Shown: positions 1-6,248, counted from the stretch's first letter. The stretch: DNA of 8,947 nt from Candidatus Dadabacteria bacterium (GCA_020027805.1 JAHKKQ010000080.1:1-8947), one strand, 5' to 3'. Translations and numbers: made by a program. The notes: a model not told the origin generated them from the letters alone.

Positions 1-271
1 AGACGTGGGGGTGGGCGTTCCTCTCGGTCGCGTCACCGTGTGTGGCCCACCTGGTGTGCCCGATTCCGAGTAACCCATCGAGCGTATGTTTGCCGATCTT
101 TTTTTTGAGATTGGACAGTTTGCCCGTACTTTTGAAGATCCTGGTATGCCCTCCCTCCATGAGCGCTATACCGGACGAATCGTAGCCCCTGTACTCAAGC
201 CTAGTAAGGCCGTCGAGTAAGACATTCACCGTTTTTTTCCGATCGCCGACGTAACCGACTATCCCGCACAT
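1..271 (-). CDS. glmS: Glutamine--fructose-6-phosphate aminotransferase (isomerizing), N-terminal part, cut by the window edge
   Basis: GlmS converts fructose-6-phosphate and glutamine to glucosamine-6-phosphate and glutamate in the cytoplasm, the first committed step of UDP-GlcNAc synthesis. Only the first 90 codons are present. They read MCGIVGYVGD at the N-terminus, so Cys2 becomes the N-terminal nucleophile of the class II glutaminase domain after Met removal. LEYRGYDSSG (residues 25-34) and GIGHTRWATHG (69-79) follow, the latter containing the Arg-Trp pair (R74, W75) that contacts glutamine, and then NAHPH (85-89). The downstream sugar-isomerase (SIS) domains lie outside the window. The ATG at 271-269 abuts the TAG stop of glmU (274-272) with no gap, so the two are almost certainly co-transcribed and probably translationally coupled. 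Other class II amidotransferases such as PurF and AsnB share the Cys start, but the RGYDSSG and HTRWATHG combination is specific to GlmS. Confidence 0.96.
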   Translation of the reverse strand, partial: MCGIVGYVGDRKKTVNVLLDGLTRLEYRGYDSSGIALMEGGHTRIFKSTGKLSNLKKKIGKHTLDGLLGIGHTRWATHGDATERNAHPHV

Positions 272-1669
272 CTATTTCTTCCCCTTCCCTTCCCTGGGCT
301 TCCTGCTCCAGTTCTCTATTACCGTCTGTCTCGCCCTTCCTATGGCGAGGGCCCCTTCCGGGACGTCTTTCGTTATAGTCGACCCGGCTCCGGTGGTCGC
401 GCCCCTGCCGACCTTGAGGGGGGCAACGAGCATTGTGTCGCTGCCTATGAAGACATCATCGCCGATGAAGGTCTCGTGCTTCCGGAACCCGTCGTAATTA
501 CAGGTGATCGTCCCCGCGCCTATATTGACGTCCTTACCTATGACCGCGTCCCCTATATAGGAGAGATGCGGGACCTTGGAGCCGCTCCCGATCCTGGACT
601 TCTTTATCTCGACGAAATTCCCTATCTTCGCGCCGTCCATAACTTCGGCCCCCGGACGGATGTGCGCGAACGGACCCACGGTTACATTATCGCCTATTAT
701 AGAGTTCGAGATGTACGAGGAGAGCCTGACCGTAACGCCTTTTCCGAGGACGGAGTCCTCGATCCATACGCCCGGGCCCAATGCGGACCCTCGGCCGATC
801 GCAGTATTACCGTAAATATAGGTATTGGGGTATATCAGGGTGTCGGCTCCGATCCTGGCGTCAGGTGAAACGAACGTCGTTCCGGGGTCGACCATGGACA
901 CACCGGCACGCATGAGAGAATCGTTAATTCTCTTCTTCAGCAATGCCTCGACCTCCGACAACTGGACCCTATCGTTAACCCCCAGGGCCTCGCTTCCGTT
1001 ACGCGACAGAACTCCCAGGACTTTGCGCGAGTCCTTTCTCGCTATTCCGATTATATCTGTAAGGTAGTATTCCTTTTGCCTGTTTCCGGATCCTACGCCC
1101 TTAAGGGCCTCCCATAGAAAGCCCGATTTCACGCAGTAGGTACCCGAGTTTATTTCAGTAATTTTCTTTTCGACCGGGGAGGCGTCCTTGTCCTCTATGA
1201 TCCTTTCGACTTCACCCTTCACGTTCCTGAAAACCCTGCCGTATCCCGAGGGGTCGGCTATATCGGCAGTGAGGAAAGAAACATCCGCGCTTCCGTCAAT
1301 ATGTTTTTTTACAAGGTTATTGAGCGACTTCGAGGTAATGAGCGGGAAGTCTCCGTTGAGGATTAGAATATTTCCTTTGAAACCCGCGAGCGCGTTACGG
1401 GCGGAGCCAGCGGCATGGCCTGTCCCGAGCTGTACTTTCTGCTCGGCGAACAGAACACCCGCCTGTCCGAGAGACTCCTTTACATCGTCCCTTCCGGGCC
1501 CTAAAACTACGACTATTTTCTTGGGCGAAATACCCCTGACAGCGTCTATTACATAGCTCAGCATGGGCCGTCCCAGGACCGGGTGCAACACCTTGGGGGC
1601 CCCCGATTTCATCCTCTTTCCGATACCGGCTGCAAGAACGACTGCCGCTAAGTTCATATCCCGGATCAC
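272..1669 (-). CDS. glmU: Bifunctional UDP-N-acetylglucosamine pyrophosphorylase / glucosamine-1-phosphate N-acetyltransferase
   Basis: GlmU acetylates glucosamine-1-phosphate with acetyl-CoA and then joins the product to UTP, giving UDP-GlcNAc. Numbering is from the GTG at 1669. The N-terminal pyrophosphorylase domain shows LAAGIGKRMKSGAPKVLH (12-29), QLGTGHA (80-86), NGDFPL (105-110, the metal-binding Asp) and NSGTYCV (174-180). From about residue 264 a left-handed beta-helix of hexapeptide repeats carries the acetyltransferase site: RPGAEV (338-343), K357, HLSY (368-371, catalytic His368) and NYDG (391-394). The length, 461-465 residues, is normal for the family. Two starts are possible: GTG at 1669, which overlaps the cupin stop as GTGA and has GGGAG three bases upstream, or ATG at 1657, where homologous proteins usually begin (MNLAAVVLAAG). 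I report the longer form. It sits between the cupin and glmS in one tight operon. I see no missing catalytic residue. Confidence 0.96.
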   Translation of the reverse strand: MIRDMNLAAVVLAAGIGKRMKSGAPKVLHPVLGRPMLSYVIDAVRGISPKKIVVVLGPGRDDVKESLGQAGVLFAEQKVQLGTGHAAGSARNALAGFKGNILILNGDFPLITSKSLNNLVKKHIDGSADVSFLTADIADPSGYGRVFRNVKGEVERIIEDKDASPVEKKITEINSGTYCVKSGFLWEALKGVGSGNRQKEYYLTDIIGIARKDSRKVLGVLSRNGSEALGVNDRVQLSEVEALLKKRINDSLMRAGVSMVDPGTTFVSPDARIGADTLIYPNTYIYGNTAIGRGSALGPGVWIEDSVLGKGVTVRLSSYISNSIIGDNVTVGPFAHIRPGAEVMDGAKIGNFVEIKKSRIGSGSKVPHLSYIGDAVIGKDVNIGAGTITCNYDGFRKHETFIGDDVFIGSDTMLVAPLKVGRGATTGAGSTITKDVPEGALAIGRARQTVIENWSRKPREGKGKK

Positions 1670-2022
1670 GATCTCCCGTATCTGTCTTCTATCCTAACTA
1701 TATCATCGATTTCCGGGGTAGAGACTTCGAATACGTCGCAATCCTCAAGCGCGGTCATCCTGTGTTTGGTATATGGCCTGATTCTGACGGAGCTTCCGGG
1801 AGAGAAAGTCAGGGTTTCCTTTTCCCCGCCCTCCTCCTGATATTCCAGTATCATTTTCCCGCTATAGAGATATAGCGATTCGTCTTTTATTTCGTGGTAC
1901 TGATAGCTCAGACTCTCCCCCTTCTTTATATGGAGGATTTTCCCGACGTATTTGTCGGTATGAGCCCACCATAATTCATAACCCCAGGGTTTTTCCACTC
2001 TTTTGATATTCGTGTTTTTCAT
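1666..2022 (-). CDS. Stand-alone cupin of the type II mannose-6-phosphate isomerase family
   Basis: A single-domain cupin of 118 residues. It resembles the C-terminal isomerase half of bifunctional mannose-6-phosphate isomerase / mannose-1-phosphate guanylyltransferase (ManC/AlgA type). VEKPWGYELWW (9-19) is the typical opening of this family. The first cupin motif is GESLSYQYHEIKDE (35-48) and the second is PGSSVRIRPYTKHRM (75-89). Likely metal ligands are Gln41, His43, Glu48 and His87. The family's second His of the QxHxH pattern is Ile45 here. There is no attached nucleotidyltransferase domain. ATG at 2022 follows GGGGA with about four bases of spacing, a usable ribosome site. The TGA stop overlaps the GTG start of glmU by four bases, which points to a role in sugar-phosphate or nucleotide-sugar metabolism. 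Whether it isomerises mannose-6-phosphate or another sugar phosphate, or only binds a sugar, cannot be read from the sequence. Confidence 0.8.
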   Translation of the reverse strand: MKNTNIKRVEKPWGYELWWAHTDKYVGKILHIKKGESLSYQYHEIKDESLYLYSGKMILEYQEEGGEKETLTFSPGSSVRIRPYTKHRMTALEDCDVFEVSTPEIDDIVRIEDRYGRS

Positions 2023-2064
2023 AGGATCCCCGGATTCAGGCAGTAAGGCCGTTTTCGGACGACT

Positions 2065-2093
2065 CTAATAACAGAAGCAGGCCGGGTTGTCAG
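2065..2093 (-). promoter_or_regulatory. Candidate sigma-70-type promoter for cupin-glmU-glmS
   Basis: Read on the - strand, CTGACA (2093-2088, five of six matches to TTGACA) and TATTAG (2070-2065, four of six matches to TATAAT) are separated by exactly 17 bases. It lies in the gap between the ssb stop and the cupin start and would leave a leader of roughly 35 bases. This is motif matching only. The block could instead be transcribed by read-through from ssb. Confidence 0.4.
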
Positions 2094-2115
2094 CTGACCG
2101 ACATGAGGAATGATA

Positions 2116-2547
2116 TTAAAACGGTATGTCGTCATCGGAGCCGAAAGAATCTTCGTCGAGATCGAAGTCGTCCGGGGCCCGCTCATCGCGCCCTGGGGAA
2201 GGCTCCGCCTTACCCCCGGCCGGACTCAGCATCTGCATGTTTTTCGCCACTATCTCGGTCGTCCATCTCGTTTTGCCCTCTTTGTCCTCCCAGGAGCGCG
2301 TCCTGATCGACCCCTCTACATAGATCATCTTTCCTTTTGATAAGTATTCCCCGCAAATCTCCGCCAGCCTTCCCCATGCAACTATGCGGTGCCATTCGGT
2401 ATATTCCTGCTTCTCCCCTTCCTTGTTCGTACGCCCTTCCGTAGTCGCTATTGTGAAATTTGCAACCGCTTGGCCGCTTGTCGTATATCTGATTTCCGGG
2501 TCGCGGCCCAGATTGCCGATCAGCATTACTTTATTTACTCCCCGCAT
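2116..2547 (-). CDS. ssb: Single-stranded DNA-binding protein
   Basis: SSB coats single-stranded DNA as a tetramer during replication, recombination and repair, and recruits partners through its C-terminal tip. The 143-residue protein has the OB-fold signature from the start: MRGVNKVMLIGNLGRDPEIR (1-20), then AVANFTIAT (27-35), EWHRIVAWGRLAE (51-63), KGKMIYVEGSIRTRSW (71-86) and the TTEIVAKNMQML strand (96-107). After residue 108 comes a Gly/Pro-rich linker and an acidic tail ending DDDIPF, the canonical partner-binding tip. I chose ATG 2547 because AGGGAG lies six bases upstream and family members start here. An in-frame extension to 2604 would run through the candidate promoter. Length and layout are ordinary for bacterial chromosomal SSB. 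Confidence 0.96.
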   Translation of the reverse strand: MRGVNKVMLIGNLGRDPEIRYTTSGQAVANFTIATTEGRTNKEGEKQEYTEWHRIVAWGRLAEICGEYLSKGKMIYVEGSIRTRSWEDKEGKTRWTTEIVAKNMQMLSPAGGKAEPSPGRDERAPDDFDLDEDSFGSDDDIPF

Positions 2548-2565
2548 TATTATCTCCCTGTATAT

Positions 2566-2594
2566 ATTATATATCTTCGTCTGAATTCTATCAC
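2566..2594 (-). promoter_or_regulatory. Candidate sigma-70-type promoter for ssb
   Basis: On the - strand, GTGATA (2594-2589, four of six matches to TTGACA) and a perfect TATAAT (2571-2566) are separated by 17 bases. They lie in the 70-base gap between the Nudix stop and the ssb start, with the transcript start expected about 10 bases before the SD sequence. The surrounding DNA is markedly AT-rich (TATATAATATATA) compared with neighbouring coding sequence. This is a motif prediction only. Confidence 0.5.
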
Positions 2595-2617
2595 CAGAGG
2601 GCATGAAAATCCAGAAA

Positions 2618-3223
2618 TCAGAAAAGATGTGAGGAAAAGGAAAGGAACCTGTGAAGTATCCTGCCGGTCATACCCCATATTATATATTTCTCGAAGCTAT
2701 ATACGTAGTCTTCCACCAATATTCCGTTCCTTTCTCTCCACCGGACCGCAATATTCCTTTCGTCCTTGAAATGTTTCACGGGAATCCAGACAGCGGTCTC
2801 TACCTCGTAGAGATTGGGTACTATCGAGACCTCCTCCTTGATTGTCGAAATGTAGGGGGTAACTATATAATTACTCGCCCGCGGGTTGTTCGGGTTTATG
2901 TCGTCGAGCTCGCCTATCACGCGGCCGCTCTTGTAAAGATCGACCCCTATCTCCTCCAGGGTCTCCCGTATGGCCGTCGCGAGCTTGCCTTCATCCCCCT
3001 CCTTCATCTTGCCCCCCGGAAACGCCATGTGCCCGGAAAAAGCGTCGATATCGCTCTCGGGCCTCTTGATGAAGAGCATGGACAGACCTTCGGGCCCCTC
3101 GCTCAGTATCATCATCACGGCAGCGTGGACGAAGTCCCCCTCGTGCGTTATTTTCATCGGGGTCCTCGACCTTAAAAGCCGCTCCAGTTCATCGATTGTG
3201 CTCTGTTGCGCCAGGTGCTGCAT
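2618..3223 (-). CDS. Nudix hydrolase, CoA-pyrophosphatase (NudL/YeaB)-like
   Basis: Nudix enzymes cleave nucleoside diphosphates linked to another moiety. The form of this one suggests coenzyme A or a similar ADP-containing substrate. In the 201-residue protein, MLFIKRPESDI (49-59) and FSGHMAFPGGKMKEGD (62-77) match the UPF0035/NudL lead-in to the Nudix box. The box continues ATAIRETLEEIGVD (82-95), with the metal-binding Arg-Glu and Glu-Glu pairs at 86-87 and 90-91. Spacing before the RE pair follows the GGK...GD variant of that family rather than the plain GX5EX7REUXEEXGU. The start is uncertain. ATG 3223 leaves an N-terminal helix like that of NudL but has a poor ribosome site; ATG 3157 has GAGG six bases upstream and would give 179 residues. 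It lies six bases after the macro-domain stop, so the two are probably co-transcribed. An ADP-ribose pyrophosphatase role cannot be excluded. Confidence 0.85.
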   Translation of the reverse strand: MQHLAQQSTIDELERLLRSRTPMKITHEGDFVHAAVMMILSEGPEGLSMLFIKRPESDIDAFSGHMAFPGGKMKEGDEGKLATAIRETLEEIGVDLYKSGRVIGELDDINPNNPRASNYIVTPYISTIKEEVSIVPNLYEVETAVWIPVKHFKDERNIAVRWRERNGILVEDYVYSFEKYIIWGMTGRILHRFLSFSSHLF

Positions 3224-3229
3224 GTTCGG

Positions 3230-3766
3230 TTAAACGGCCCTCTCAGTGCTCAGCGCCTTTTCGAAGGCCCTGATAGCGGGCTCGTCGAAAAGGACGAAGT
3301 AAATTTTCTCGATCAAAGTATCTTCTTTTTTAAGATAGTCCGTAACGGTTTCCGTCATTATACCCGCGCACTCTTCCATCGGAAATCCGCCTACGCCGGT
3401 TCCTATAGCGGGAAAGGCGACCGTCCCAAGAGATAATTCATCGGCCCTGAGGAGGCTGTTTCTCGTCGCCGCGATGAGCGACTCCCTGCCTACTCCGCCG
3501 CCCGGGCGCATACCTGCCGCGTGGATTACGTAACGGGCATGGAGAGCCCCGCCCCCGGTGACCGCGGCCTCGCCCAGGGGTATAGGTCCGAGCCTGTCGC
3601 ACTCCGCCTGTACTGAGGGCCCGCCTTTTCGCCTGATCGAGCCCGCGACACCGCTCCCGAGGACGAGGTCCGTGTTAGCGGCGTTGACTATGGCGTCTAC
3701 CTCCATATCCGTAATATCGCCCAATACGACAACTATCCTCCGACCGGCGCTCATGGTCCCGTCCAT
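3230..3766 (-). CDS. Macro domain (ADP-ribose-binding) protein
   Basis: Macro domains bind ADP-ribose and its derivatives, and some hydrolyse O-acetyl-ADP-ribose or remove ADP-ribose from proteins. The 178 residues are one complete macro fold: strand IVVVLGDITDMEVDAIVNAAN (11-31) with the adenine-contacting Asp of GDIT, the first phosphate loop GSGVAGSIRRKGG (37-49), ARYVIHAAG (77-85), and the second phosphate loop AIGTGVGGFP (120-129). It ends in a helix typical of Af1521-like members. The Asp that MacroD/YmdB enzymes carry in the GGGVDGAI loop is Ala41 here. The start may be ATG 3766 or the internal ATG 3754; neither has a strong SD. It is the first gene of the leftward unit, divergent from the glycosyltransferase at 3833, and is followed six bases later by the Nudix gene. 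Binding of an ADP-ribose compound is well supported; the exact activity is not. Confidence 0.9.
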   Translation of the reverse strand: MDGTMSAGRRIVVVLGDITDMEVDAIVNAANTDLVLGSGVAGSIRRKGGPSVQAECDRLGPIPLGEAAVTGGGALHARYVIHAAGMRPGGGVGRESLIAATRNSLLRADELSLGTVAFPAIGTGVGGFPMEECAGIMTETVTDYLKKEDTLIEKIYFVLFDEPAIRAFEKALSTERAV

Positions 3767-3832
3767 AGAACTTGACTTTATATCGATAAAACTACTAATT
3801 TAATCTATAACCTCAAGGGCCTCAACAATAGA
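3767..3832. promoter_or_regulatory. Divergent intergenic region with candidate promoters for both arms
   Basis: This AT-rich gap lies between the leftward macro gene and the rightward polysaccharide genes and must hold start signals for at least one arm. Rightward candidates are TCGATA (3783-3788) with TATAAC (3806-3811), spacer 17, and TTGACT (3772-3777) with ACTAAT (3794-3799), spacer 16. The leftward candidate is TTGAGG (3825-3820) with TAAATT (3802-3797), spacer 17. The candidate elements overlap, so the two directions may compete for polymerase. No operator-like dyad is evident. The region is convincing as a divergent promoter zone, but the individual hexamers are only weak matches. Confidence 0.45.
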
Positions 3833-4738
3833 ATGGACGTGAGACACAGGATCTTAGCCGCCGGGTATAAGTTATTCCCATTCCCGCTCAGGGGCGACGC
3901 CGAGATAGGAGACGCCGATCCTGCGTGTGACTTATCCTGCGTTATAAATTTTTACGGCAGGGTCCAAATGCTGAGGGGCATATTGTCGAGCCTCGCCGGG
4001 CAGGATTATGATAAAAACAGATTCGAGGTGGTGCTGGTGGAAGACAGGGGCGGGACGGAAGAAGGAAGGGCTATATTCAGGGAATTCGGGCCCGTGTTGA
4101 ATTCCGCATATCACGCCGCAGGAGAGAAATTCGGAGTCATGGGTTACGCGAGGAACCTAGGTCTCCGCAAGTCCAGAGGGAAGCACGTTCTTTTCCTCGA
4201 CGACGATACGGTGATTATGGACAGGGGATTCATCTCGAAATTGATGGACGAGTTCAAGGACGGGGAAGCAGACGCGGTTATCCCGCGCGGGGGCGCAAGC
4301 TATTGCCTGCTTCAAGGCAAATACAGCTTCCACGACCCCTACTACCCCTCCAACAGGTGCATGGCCTACAGGAGAGAGACATTGCGGGACCTCGGCGGAT
4401 TCGTCGATGAAATAATCGGACAGGAGGACGTCGAATTCGCGGTAAGGCTCGCGGCCTCGGGCAAGAAAGTCAGGCGCTCGCAAAGGGCTGCCTATATGCA
4501 CCCCCCCCTTATCCTTTGGAGCACCAACAAAGCCGCCGCTGTCGGAGCCTCGTTCGCAAAACTCCGGAACAGGTACCCTTTCCCAATATGGGTTATGCTT
4601 CTAATCAACGGCTCGAGGGATATTCCGAAGCTCATCTGCCCATTCAGCACAAAATACAGGATGCAGGGTAAATTCAGCCTGGGCTTCATGCTGGGTATCC
4701 TGTATGCGATGACGGGTAAAAAATTAGAGTATAATTAA
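3833..4738 (+). CDS. Family 2 glycosyltransferase
   Basis: Probably transfers a sugar from a nucleotide donor to the growing lipid-linked glycan on the cytoplasmic side of the membrane. The GT-A fold is visible in 301 residues: LSCVINFYGRVQMLRGILSS (34-53) is the nucleotide-binding opening strand, FEVVLVEDRGG (64-74) holds the first Asp region, ARNLGLRKSRGKHVLFLDDD (106-125) ends in the metal-binding DDD (123-125), and GGFVDEIIGQEDVEFAVRL (188-206) carries the ED of the acceptor/base loop. H223 follows in the usual late-His position. The first motifs depart from the common IPTYNR and VDDGSTD forms. I see no clear membrane helix, although the C-terminal third has two hydrophobic stretches. ATG 3833 has only a weak AGGG 13 bases upstream. 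It is the first gene of the rightward locus, 36 bases before the exporter permease. Donor and linkage cannot be inferred. Confidence 0.88.
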   Translation: MDVRHRILAAGYKLFPFPLRGDAEIGDADPACDLSCVINFYGRVQMLRGILSSLAGQDYDKNRFEVVLVEDRGGTEEGRAIFREFGPVLNSAYHAAGEKFGVMGYARNLGLRKSRGKHVLFLDDDTVIMDRGFISKLMDEFKDGEADAVIPRGGASYCLLQGKYSFHDPYYPSNRCMAYRRETLRDLGGFVDEIIGQEDVEFAVRLAASGKKVRRSQRAAYMHPPLILWSTNKAAAVGASFAKLRNRYPFPIWVMLLINGSRDIPKLICPFSTKYRMQGKFSLGFMLGILYAMTGKKLEYN

Positions 4739-4742
4739 GACC

Positions 4743-4764
4743 CGGCCTTGCCCGGATAAGGCCG
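4743..4764 (+). other. Hairpin in the leader of the export permease gene
   Basis: CGGCCTT (4743-4749) and AAGGCCG (4758-4764) form a perfect seven-base-pair stem with an eight-base loop (GCCCGGAT). It sits in the 36-base gap between the glycosyltransferase stop and the permease ATG at 4775. No T tract follows, so it is not a standard Rho-independent terminator. The 3' arm contains AAGG, the only SD-like sequence before the ATG (about 13 bases away), so the stem could modulate permease translation or mark an mRNA processing point. The function is inferred. Confidence 0.35.
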
Positions 4765-4774
4765 ACTGACATAC

Positions 4775-5548
4775 ATGATTAAACGGCTATTACCCTATAA
4801 AGACCTCTTTGTGGTCTATGTCTGGCGGGAATTCAATATCAGGTACCGCCAGTCTTATATCGGCGCTCTATGGGCGGTGATCCAGCCTCTGAGCATGATG
4901 CTCCTCTTTACGTTCGTCTTTACCTATCTCATCAAGGCGGCGGTATCCGATTACCCCAAAACCATATTCTTTTACTCAGGCCTTCTGCCGTGGACATTTT
5001 TCGCGTCCTCGGTGAATTATTCCCTCACGAGCCTCACGGAGAACTACTCCCTCATCACGAAAATATACTTTCCGAGGGAGATACTCCCCCTCTCGGGAAT
5101 AGTCATGGCGTTTCTCGACTATGTAATCGCGTCCGTGATTTTTATACCCATGCTGTTTATCTATCATATACACATCACATATTACATATTATGGATGCTG
5201 CCCCTCCTCGTTCTCTTGTTCGTGTTCACGATTTCGATGAGCCTTCTTCTTTCGAGCCTTAACGTCTATTACAGGGACGTCAAGCTGGCGACTGGGTTCC
5301 TGATACAGCTCCTGTTCTTCGCTTCGCCCGTACTGTATTCCATCGACAACCTGAGCCTTAATTTTAAGCTCATACTGTTCCTGAACCCCATGACGTTTAT
5401 CATCGAGAATATGAGGAGGTGCCTCATCGAGGGGCGCGGAGTGGTATTGTGGCAGTTCATCTTCGTAAGCGTGATAGTGGCGGTATTCTATTATCTCTGT
5501 TACAGGTTTTTCATAAAAACCGAGCGGGACTTCGCAGATGTCATCTGA
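4775..5548 (+). CDS. wzm: ABC-2 type polysaccharide export permease (Wzm/TagG/KpsM family)
   Basis: Inner-membrane subunit of an ABC exporter that moves a lipid-linked O-antigen, capsule or similar polymer across the cytoplasmic membrane, paired with the ATPase encoded next. The 257-residue length is typical. An amphipathic N-terminal helix (LFVVYVWREFNIRYRQSYIG, 11-30) of the ABC-2 family precedes about six membrane segments near residues 30-53, 63-83, 105-130, 135-160, 172-190 and 226-246. The family signature region YYRDVKLATGFLIQLLFFAS (165-184) leads to SPVLYS, and NPMTFIIENMRRCLIEG (204-220) comes before the last helix. The C-terminus is short and charged. Its last 11 bases overlap the ATPase gene in another frame, as in many Wzm-Wzt pairs. 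There is no clear SD at ATG 4775; the upstream hairpin may matter. The substrate is not identifiable from the permease alone. The gene symbol reflects family and context, not proven orthology. Confidence 0.92.
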   Translation: MIKRLLPYKDLFVVYVWREFNIRYRQSYIGALWAVIQPLSMMLLFTFVFTYLIKAAVSDYPKTIFFYSGLLPWTFFASSVNYSLTSLTENYSLITKIYFPREILPLSGIVMAFLDYVIASVIFIPMLFIYHIHITYYILWMLPLLVLLFVFTISMSLLLSSLNVYYRDVKLATGFLIQLLFFASPVLYSIDNLSLNFKLILFLNPMTFIIENMRRCLIEGRGVVLWQFIFVSVIVAVFYYLCYRFFIKTERDFADVI

Positions 5549-6248
5549 CGGAATCATTATGTTCAACGATGTGTGGAAGAAGTACTCGACGAGGGACCTA
5601 TTCCATAAATCCCTCAGGGAGGAGATCACCGATATTTTCAAAAGGGAGGAGAGAGAGAAACTTTCTGACGGGGAATTCTGGGCGTTAAAGAGTATCAATA
5701 TTTCCATAAGGAAAGGGGAGTGCGTGGGATTATTCGGCCCGAACGGAGCCGGCAAGACGACGGTACTCAAGCTGATAGCGTCCGTTACATTCCCCAACCA
5801 GGGGGAAGTCGCGGTCTCGGGCAGGGTGGCGCCCCTGATATCGGTCGGTGCGGGGTTCCACCCGGACCTGACAGGCCGGGAAAACATCTACACAAACGGC
5901 ACGATAATCGGTATGTCGATCAAAGAAATCAGAGAAAAAATCGAAAGCATAATCGATTTTTCGGAAATAGAAGAAAGGTTTATGGACATGCCAGTCAAGA
6001 AATATTCGAACGGGATGAATGCGAGGCTCGGTTTTTCGATCGCCGTTCACAGCAGTGCTGAAATAATATTGATAGACGAAATCCTGGCCGTCGGGGACGA
6101 AGCGTTCCAGGTGAAGTGTATAGACAAGATCAGAGATCTCAAGAATAACAATAAAACCATATTGATCGTCTCTCACAACAGGAAAAAGATGGAAGAGCTG
6201 ACAGACAGGATATTATTCATAAAGAGCGGCGAGATAATTAATTCGTAA
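5538..6248 (+). CDS. wzt: ABC transporter ATPase for polysaccharide export (Wzt/KpsT/TagH type), no carbohydrate-binding domain
   Basis: Cytoplasmic nucleotide-binding subunit that powers export of the glycan through the permease encoded just upstream. The 236-residue protein has the family's N-terminal extension (VWKKYSTRDLFHKSLREEI, 12-30), Walker A GPNGAGKTT (67-75), the AGFHPDLTGREN segment (105-116) characteristic of Wzt/TagH ATPases, a degenerate signature YSNGMNARLGF (156-166) in place of LSGGQ, Walker B with catalytic Glu IILIDE (176-181), the D-loop region AVGDEAF (184-190) and the switch His213 in SHNRKK. It ends just after GEI, so the C-terminal beta-sandwich that reads the capped glycan end in E. 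coli O9a-type Wzt is absent. ATG 5538 overlaps wzm by 11 bases; ATG 5559 is an alternative. The gene symbol is by family and context. Confidence 0.93.
   Translation: MSSDGIIMFNDVWKKYSTRDLFHKSLREEITDIFKREEREKLSDGEFWALKSINISIRKGECVGLFGPNGAGKTTVLKLIASVTFPNQGEVAVSGRVAPLISVGAGFHPDLTGRENIYTNGTIIGMSIKEIREKIESIIDFSEIEERFMDMPVKKYSNGMNARLGFSIAVHSSAEIILIDEILAVGDEAFQVKCIDKIRDLKNNNKTILIVSHNRKKMEELTDRILFIKSGEIINS

Noticed and set aside
476..868. Long open frame on the + strand opposite glmU
   Set aside because: It is antisense to a fully conserved gene, has no recognisable motif or ribosome site, and reflects the codon bias of glmU.
2089..2098. Ten-base perfect palindrome GTCAGCTGAC as an operator or terminator
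   Set aside because: It cannot form a hairpin with a real loop, no T tract follows on either strand, and a single ten-base palindrome is weak evidence for an operator, though it does touch the candidate -35 box.
2548..2604. N-terminal extension of SSB by 19 codons
   Set aside because: The extra residues do not look like SSB, would cross the TATAAT candidate promoter, and the internal ATG has a good SD and the family-typical start.
2651..3175. 174-codon open frame on the + strand opposite the Nudix gene
   Set aside because: The - strand frame contains an intact Nudix box; the + strand translation is His/Pro/Leu-rich shadow sequence without motifs.
3230..3766. Possible DarG-like antitoxin of a DarTG toxin-antitoxin pair
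   Set aside because: The macro protein is a single short domain with a different phosphate-loop pattern, and no DarT-like ADP-ribosyltransferase lies next to it; the neighbours are a Nudix gene and a divergent glycosyltransferase.
5189..5887. 232-codon open frame on the - strand across the wzm-wzt junction
   Set aside because: It lies opposite two well-supported transporter genes and its translation has no family features.
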